9,707 nt of DNA. Source: Deltaproteobacteria bacterium. GTDB taxonomy: Bacteria; Myxococcota; Polyangia; Haliangiales; Haliangiaceae. A program made the position numbers and the translations under genes. Each line of letters starts with the position of its first letter. Within the stretch, counting starts at the first letter, position 1. Location: NCBI GenBank assembly GCA_018262455.1, contig JAGSPR010000259.1, forward strand, positions 1 through 9,707, read 5' to 3'. The notes under the pieces are model-generated. The model worked only from the letters and a program-made list of their open reading frames with translations, had not been told where the DNA came from and made no database searches. Positions 6,327-9,707 of the stretch are shown in pieces.

Positions 6327-7292
6327 GTGAACGCGGTCGTGTACATCGCCGAGCGGATGCCGGTCGCGGCGATCCGGCGGCTCGCCGGGCTGCGCGCCGG
6401 ACGGTTCGAGCGGGGGGGGCCGGCGTCGCTCTCCGCAGGTCCGGCACCCCGCGCTCTCGACAACGACGAGGCCGTGTCCCACGTCATCGCGCGGTGGGGC
6501 GACGATCTGTGTGGGCTGCTCAACGCCCTGTCACGCGGCGAGCTGGCCGAGGTGGCCCGCACCCTGCGGCTCGACGCCGACGCGGCGAGCAAGTCCTGGG
6601 AGCTCCGCGCAGCGCTCTGGCGAGCGGGCGCCCGGCTCGAGCGTGGGAATGCCGACGTCCCCTCGGAGCTGCAGCCCCAGCCCGTCGTGCTCGGAGGCCA
6701 CCTCGTCATCCAGGCCTCGCCGCGCGGGACGTTTCCCGCCAGCGAGTCGTGGCCGCGCGCCCTGCCTGCGCCCGTGGTGCCGGCGCCCCCGCCTGAAGAG
6801 CCCGATACACTCGACGAGCTGCTCGGGGCCGCGGATCGCGCGATCGGCGTGCGCCTGGGCGTGCGCGGGCGGGACAAGGGGGCGTGGGGCATGCGCGCGC
6901 AGGCCCTGCTCGGGATCCCGGAACGAGGGGGGGGCGAGCCGGACTGGCGCGGCGACGTCGAGATCAAGACCGTGCCGATCGCGCGAGATCTGGGCGGGAG
7001 CCAGCTCTGGCGGGTCGTCGAGGATCCGGCGATCGCGATGGTCGGCGAGCCGACGCTCGCGAAGCTACAGCGCACGCTGTGGCTCGCCCGTGCGGACGTC
7101 GGTGACGGTGACGCGACGATCGTGTCGTGGTACCTGCTCGAGTGGGATGCCCAGATCGCGCAGCTCGCACGCCGATACCTCCACGTGCGCCCGAAGGGCC
7201 CCGCGGGTACGGATGCGCGTGGCCACTACCTCAGCAAGCGGTTCTTCGCGGACGCCGGTATGCTCGCCACGCTGAACGGGTGGTCCGCGTGA
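6327..7292 (+). CDS. MutH/Sau3AI-family DNA endonuclease with SAP-like N-terminal region
   Basis: Protein of 321 aa from GTG 6327. The C-terminal half (about 160-310) carries the MutH/Sau3AI fold signatures in order: GRDKGAWGM (181-189), the catalytic D206...E212-I-K214 (in DWRGDVEIKTVPI), KLQRTLWL, a Trp-Tyr-Leu beta segment, YLHVRPKG (284-291) and HYLSKRFF (300-307). MutH nicks or Sau3AI cuts at GATC; here D to E spacing is one residue shorter than in E. coli MutH. The N-terminal half (about 48-105) reads like a SAP-type DNA-binding helix pair (LLNALSRGELAEVARTL, SKSWELRAALWRAG), then a Pro-rich linker. E. coli MutH is about 229 aa, so the extra 90 residues are this N-terminal module. Its stop overlaps the start of the next gene (GTGA). 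Two G8 tracts lie in the gene. A role in mismatch repair or restriction is family knowledge; which one applies is unknown. Confidence 0.82.
   Translation: MNAVVYIAERMPVAAIRRLAGLRAGRFERGGPASLSAGPAPRALDNDEAVSHVIARWGDDLCGLLNALSRGELAEVARTLRLDADAASKSWELRAALWRAGARLERGNADVPSELQPQPVVLGGHLVIQASPRGTFPASESWPRALPAPVVPAPPPEEPDTLDELLGAADRAIGVRLGVRGRDKGAWGMRAQALLGIPERGGGEPDWRGDVEIKTVPIARDLGGSQLWRVVEDPAIAMVGEPTLAKLQRTLWLARADVGDGDATIVSWYLLEWDAQIAQLARRYLHVRPKGPAGTDARGHYLSKRFFADAGMLATLNGWSA
6412..6419 (+). repeat. G8 mononucleotide tract in the MutH-like gene (first)
   Basis: Eight consecutive G residues encode part of ERGGP near residues 28-31. A one-base slip would frameshift the gene early, before both the SAP-like and nuclease domains. 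Confidence 0.9.
6927..6934 (+). repeat. G8 mononucleotide tract in the MutH-like gene (second)
   Basis: Eight consecutive G residues encode GGG just before the catalytic Asp206. A slip here would remove the catalytic E-x-K motif. Together with the first tract these are the longest mononucleotide runs I noticed in the window. Confidence 0.9.
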
Positions 7293-8455
7293 TCGTCGAC
7301 GAGCTTCGCATCGTCGGCTCGTCGCAGACCAACGTCGTCATGGCGGCCGAGCTCGTGCGCGTCGCGCAGCGTGCCCTCAAGCGCCGGCCCCCGGAGCCGC
7401 GGAAGGAAGGGCTCGGCCAGCTCGTGCTGCCGTTCGATCGCGAGCTCGCGTGGGCCGCCACCACCTACATGCGCACCCCGACCCGCGTCGTGTGGGATGT
7501 CTATCGCTCGCGCGCGCAGCGGCTCGAGCCGCTCTACGACGAGCTCGTCGCCGATATTCGAGGGGACGCGCGCACGTTGTGGCGCGATGGCGATGGCATC
7601 TCGGTCGAGGCGCGGCACGTCGAGGAGTTCGCGGCAGGCGAGCGCCAGGTCGTCGGCACCGTGAAGAACGCTCTGCTCGACGCGGCGCGTGCTCGCGGCG
7701 CGCGCCTCCACGTCGATCCCGAGCGCCCGACCACCCGCTGGGTCGCCAGGCTCGACGATCAGGGCGAGCTCGTGGTCTCGATCGATCTCGGCGGCGGTTC
7801 GCTGTCGCAGCGCGGCTGGCGACGCGAGGCCGGCGCGGCTCCGTTGCGCGAGCATCTGGCCGCGGTGCTGCTGATGCTCGGCCGGTTTGACCCGCGCAAG
7901 GACATCCTGGTCGACCCGATGTGCGGGTCAGGCACGATCCCGATCGAGGCCGTGCTCGCTGCGCGCGCCACGCCACGTCCCACGCCCACGCTGAGCGCGC
8001 TGGGCCTCGCGCCTGCCGAGCCGGCGCAGCCGTTGTTCGCCGACGCCCAGCCGATCGTGATCGGCTGCGACCTCGACCTCGAGGTGCTCGCCGCGGCGCG
8101 AGACAACGCGCGCGCGGCCCGCGTGACCGATGCGCTGACGCTCCAGCGCGCGGATATCGCGAACCTGCGGCCGGAGATGATCGCGGACATCGTACGCGAA
8201 CGAGGACGGGAGCCCGGCACCGGGCTCATCCTGTCCAACCCGCCGTATGGCGAGCGGCTCGATGAGCAAGATCTCGGCGCGATGTACGAGACCCTCGCCC
8301 ACGCGTGCAAGCGGTTTCGCGGCTGGCGGGCGGGCTTCCTCGTCGCAAGTCCGATCTTCGAGGACGTGTTCTTCGACGTGATCGGTCGACCCCGGATCAA
8401 GAAGCCTCTCGCGAACGCGAACCTGCGCGCCTACTTCTTTCTGTTCGATCTGTAG
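7289..8455 (+). CDS. THUMP-domain class I SAM-dependent RNA methyltransferase (RlmL/YpsC-like)
   Basis: Protein of 388 aa. An N-terminal ferredoxin-like plus THUMP part (about 1-170) ends in the signature VVSIDLGGGSLSQRGWRRE, then REHLAAVLLML leads into the Rossmann methyltransferase. Motif I is DPMCGSGTIPIEA (209-221), an acidic SAM-ribose site follows (GCDLDLEVL), and the catalytic NPPY is at 317-320 followed by GERL. This matches the RlmL family that makes N2-methylguanine in 23S rRNA (G2445 in E. coli); related proteins modify tRNA. E. coli RlmL carries a fused RlmK domain that is missing here, as in the Bacillus YpsC type. Start: GTG 7289 overlaps the upstream TGA as GTGA, giving translational coupling; GTG 7280 is an alternative. 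Earlier in-frame starts (7127) run through the MutH-like coding sequence and add a non-conserved Pro/Arg-rich segment. The gene ends 15 bp before the converging gene. Confidence 0.87.
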   Translation: MIVDELRIVGSSQTNVVMAAELVRVAQRALKRRPPEPRKEGLGQLVLPFDRELAWAATTYMRTPTRVVWDVYRSRAQRLEPLYDELVADIRGDARTLWRDGDGISVEARHVEEFAAGERQVVGTVKNALLDAARARGARLHVDPERPTTRWVARLDDQGELVVSIDLGGGSLSQRGWRREAGAAPLREHLAAVLLMLGRFDPRKDILVDPMCGSGTIPIEAVLAARATPRPTPTLSALGLAPAEPAQPLFADAQPIVIGCDLDLEVLAAARDNARAARVTDALTLQRADIANLRPEMIADIVRERGREPGTGLILSNPPYGERLDEQDLGAMYETLAHACKRFRGWRAGFLVASPIFEDVFFDVIGRPRIKKPLANANLRAYFFLFDL

Positions 8456-8470
8456 CCAGCGCCAGCCGTC

Positions 8471-8989
8471 CTACTCGTGGTGCGCAGCCCACGCGGAGAT
8501 CAGCTCGAAGTCGTCGATGATGCGCGAGTGGTAGTGCCCCCACACGTCGGAGATCATGACCATCGAGCCGCGTGAGAGCTCGGGCGTCAGGTAGATCGCG
8601 TAGTAACGCGCCCCTGACCCGTCCTCGACCTCGCCGACGAGATCGAGCGGCTGCTTCGAGACCGGGCAGAACAGCTCGCAGCGCGTGCCGGCGGCGATGT
8701 CGAAGGGCTGCGACTTGCGGTTGTCTCCGTGGATCGGGGACAGGTGCACGAGCCCCTCGCCCCCGGCCGTGCGCAGGCCGATGGTGACGGCCGGCTGGCC
8801 GTCGAACTCGACCTCGCCGATGCCGACCAAGCTGTCGCCACGCGGCCCGAAGGCCTGGGTGACGATCACCATCACGTCGTTCTCGACCGTGACATTTGGA
8901 CCCGTGACAGCCTTGTGGCGGCCGGTGATCCGGAGGTTCGTGTGGTCGACGGGGGCCATCGCGCCTGAGCTGGCCATGGGTTCGGCCAC
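8471..8989 (-). CDS. Conserved-looking hypothetical protein with a CxxxCPVS motif
   Basis: Protein of about 172 aa from GTG 8989; ATG 8977 or ATG 8959 are possible later starts and would remove the Ala/Ser-rich N-terminus. No signal peptide or membrane span is visible, so it is probably cytosolic. Predicted mainly beta: repeated short hydrophobic strands (VMVIVTQAF, SLVGIGEVEF, PAVTIGL, RYYAIYL). Cysteines 104 and 108 lie in CELFCPVSKQPLD, which looks like a metal or redox loop, and several His residues cluster near the C-terminus (GHYHSR, AAHHE). I do not recognise the family. It converges on the methyltransferase gene with 15 bp between stops, and its 5' end faces the last gene across 135 bp. 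No clear -10 of the type found elsewhere was seen. Confidence 0.7.
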   Translation of the reverse strand: MAEPMASSGAMAPVDHTNLRITGRHKAVTGPNVTVENDVMVIVTQAFGPRGDSLVGIGEVEFDGQPAVTIGLRTAGGEGLVHLSPIHGDNRKSQPFDIAAGTRCELFCPVSKQPLDLVGEVEDGSGARYYAIYLTPELSRGSMVMISDVWGHYHSRIIDDFELISAWAAHHE

Positions 8990-9049
8990 TTGGCAACAAT
9001 CATGGTGAGTGCGTGTCGCACCTCTGGCGGTCAGCGAGGGATAGAGTCC

Positions 9050-9081
9050 TTGAGCAGCTCCGCTATCGGGTCGTGTATACT
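9050..9081 (+). promoter_or_regulatory. Putative promoter of the secreted TolB-like gene
   Basis: TATACT (9076-9081) is a near-consensus -10. TTGAGC at 9050-9055 is the best -35 but is 20 bp away, longer than ideal. The start codon is 43 nt below the -10, giving a leader of roughly 35 nt, unlike the other genes here. Confidence 0.4.
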
Positions 9082-9115
9082 GATGTCTCGGCCTGTCGCC
9101 GGGACCGAGCGAACC

Positions 9116-9119
9116 GGAG
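9116..9119 (+). promoter_or_regulatory. Shine-Dalgarno site deciding the 9125 start
   Basis: GGAG followed by a 5-nt spacer precedes ATG 9125. This is the clearest ribosome-binding site in the window. Confidence 0.6.
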
Positions 9120-9124
9120 TGAAC

Positions 9125-9707
9125 ATGATCCGACTCACAACCCTGGCAGCGTTGCTACTGGTGCTGGGCGTTGCGCTGCCCGCAGCTGCAGCGCCCAAGG
9201 TCGCCCTGACCGCGATCGACAACGACACCAAAGGTGTCGTTCGAGACGCGGTGGCCGAGGCTCTCGATGGCGATGATCTGACGCTCATCGGCGAGAAGGA
9301 GACCAACCGCGCGGTCGACAAGCTTGGGGATCTCGCGGAGTTGACCGACAAGCAGGCCAAGCGGCTCTCGACCGACCTCGAGGCCGACGCCGTCGTCCAC
9401 GGCTCGCTCGGTCGCGATAACGGCAGCAAGGTGTTGAAGTTCAAGCTGTTCGTCAACGGGCACAAGGCGAAGGGGTTCTCGGTCCAGTTCACGAACGCCA
9501 AGTCGAAGAAGTTCAAGCAGGCGCTCCACGACAAGATGGTCGAAAAGATCACCGCCGCCGCCGAATCAGGCGCGGAGGACAAGGCCGAGAAGTCCGAGAA
9601 GTCCGAGAAGCTGACCAAGAAGACCAAGAAGACCAAACCGGACGAAGTGGACGACGAAGACCCGATCGCCAAGACGAAGCCCAAGAAGGGCGAGAAGGCC
9701 GAGAAGG
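9125..9707 (+). CDS. Secreted TolB-like protein with lysine-rich tail (3' truncated by window)
   Basis: At least 194 residues; the frame is open to the right edge. A typical signal peptide (MIRLTTLAALLLVLG, cleavage after the AAA near residue 22) precedes an alpha/beta domain. KVALTAIDND, VRDAVAEAL, LTLIGEKETNRAVDKLG, LEADAVVHGSLGRD and LKFKLFVNG give the strand-helix-strand-helix order of the TolB N-terminal-like domain that many myxobacterial periplasmic proteins carry. After about residue 145 the sequence turns into Lys/Glu/Thr-rich repeats (KSEKSEK, TKKTKKTK) with acidic DEVDDED, probably a flexible linker to a further domain beyond the window. Start is ATG 9125 with GGAG upstream. Antisense ORFs over the same stretch are shadows: only this frame has a signal peptide and ribosome-binding site. 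The function of such proteins is not known precisely. Confidence 0.8.
   Translation, partial: MIRLTTLAALLLVLGVALPAAAAPKVALTAIDNDTKGVVRDAVAEALDGDDLTLIGEKETNRAVDKLGDLAELTDKQAKRLSTDLEADAVVHGSLGRDNGSKVLKFKLFVNGHKAKGFSVQFTNAKSKKFKQALHDKMVEKITAAAESGAEDKAEKSEKSEKLTKKTKKTKPDEVDDEDPIAKTKPKKGEKAEK
9587..9631 (+). repeat. Short coding tandem repeats (9-bp units)
   Basis: GAGAAGTCC occurs twice in tandem (9587-9604) followed by GAGAAG, then ACCAAGAAG occurs twice (9614-9631). They encode the KSEKSEK and TKKTKK stretches of the lysine-rich tail and could vary in copy number by slippage without breaking the frame. Confidence 0.7.

Noticed and set aside
5273..6796. Plus-strand ORF of 507 codons across the YscJ-like gene and the MutH-like start
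   Set aside because: Arg/Ala/Pro-rich frame crossing three better-supported genes, with no motifs.
9042..9047. Another TAGAGT box on the plus strand
   Set aside because: No plausible start codon follows at 6-12 nt. The gene at 9125 is better served by TATACT at 9076-9081.

Overview
The window is dense, GC-rich coding DNA of a kind typical of Myxococcota (Deltaproteobacteria sensu lato, possibly the Haliangium/Kofleriaceae side). This placement is inferred from strong G/C preference at third codon positions, long shadow ORFs, an ECF sigma factor next to a single-span protein with an AgmX/TonB-like C-terminal domain, and Ala/Pro/Lys-rich secreted proteins. It is not proven by a marker gene. 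No rRNA, tRNA, CRISPR array, insertion sequence or integrase was seen.

Layout. (a) 2-2563, plus strand: the 3' end of an unrecognised gene, two tandem paralogous two-span membrane proteins with a HAMP-like juxtamembrane region (255-1076 and 1069-1728), a possible 20-codon small ORF (1721-1783), and a PspA/IM30-family coiled-coil protein (1799-2563). This looks like an envelope-stress module. (b) 2647-4649, plus: an ECF sigma factor, then 11 bp later a single-span protein in the anti-sigma position with a periplasmic AgmX/TonB-like domain. (c) 4710-5774, plus: a stand-alone double-hotdog enzyme closely resembling mesaconyl-CoA hydratase. (d) 5747-6241, minus: a small lipoprotein resembling one ring-building domain of YscJ/FliF, overlapping the hydratase gene tail to tail and divergent from the next gene. 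(e) 6327-8455, plus: a MutH/Sau3AI-type endonuclease with a SAP-like N-terminal part, coupled through a GTGA overlap to a THUMP-domain RNA guanine methyltransferase. (f) 8471-8989, minus: an unrecognised conserved-looking protein. (g) 9125 to the right edge, plus: a secreted TolB-like protein with a lysine-rich tail, cut by the window.

How the parts work. Regions (a) and (b) are both envelope-sensing in flavour. PspA proteins normally protect or sense the inner membrane, and the tandem HAMP-like proteins could be its membrane partners. The ECF/anti-sigma pair would link a periplasmic signal to transcription. Regions (c) to (f) are unrelated housekeeping or accessory genes.

The most striking cross-cutting signal is that five genes (pspA, ECF sigma, hydratase, MutH-like, YscJ-like) have a TAnnGT hexamer 6-12 nt before the start codon and no clear Shine-Dalgarno. 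This suggests leaderless or near-leaderless transcription. The last gene, by contrast, has a TATACT box farther upstream and a proper GGAG ribosome-binding site. The other notable points are the orphan YscJ-like lipoprotein, the MutH-like gene outside Gammaproteobacteria with two G8 tracts, and the repeated TTG-overlap junction in the HAMP-like operon.
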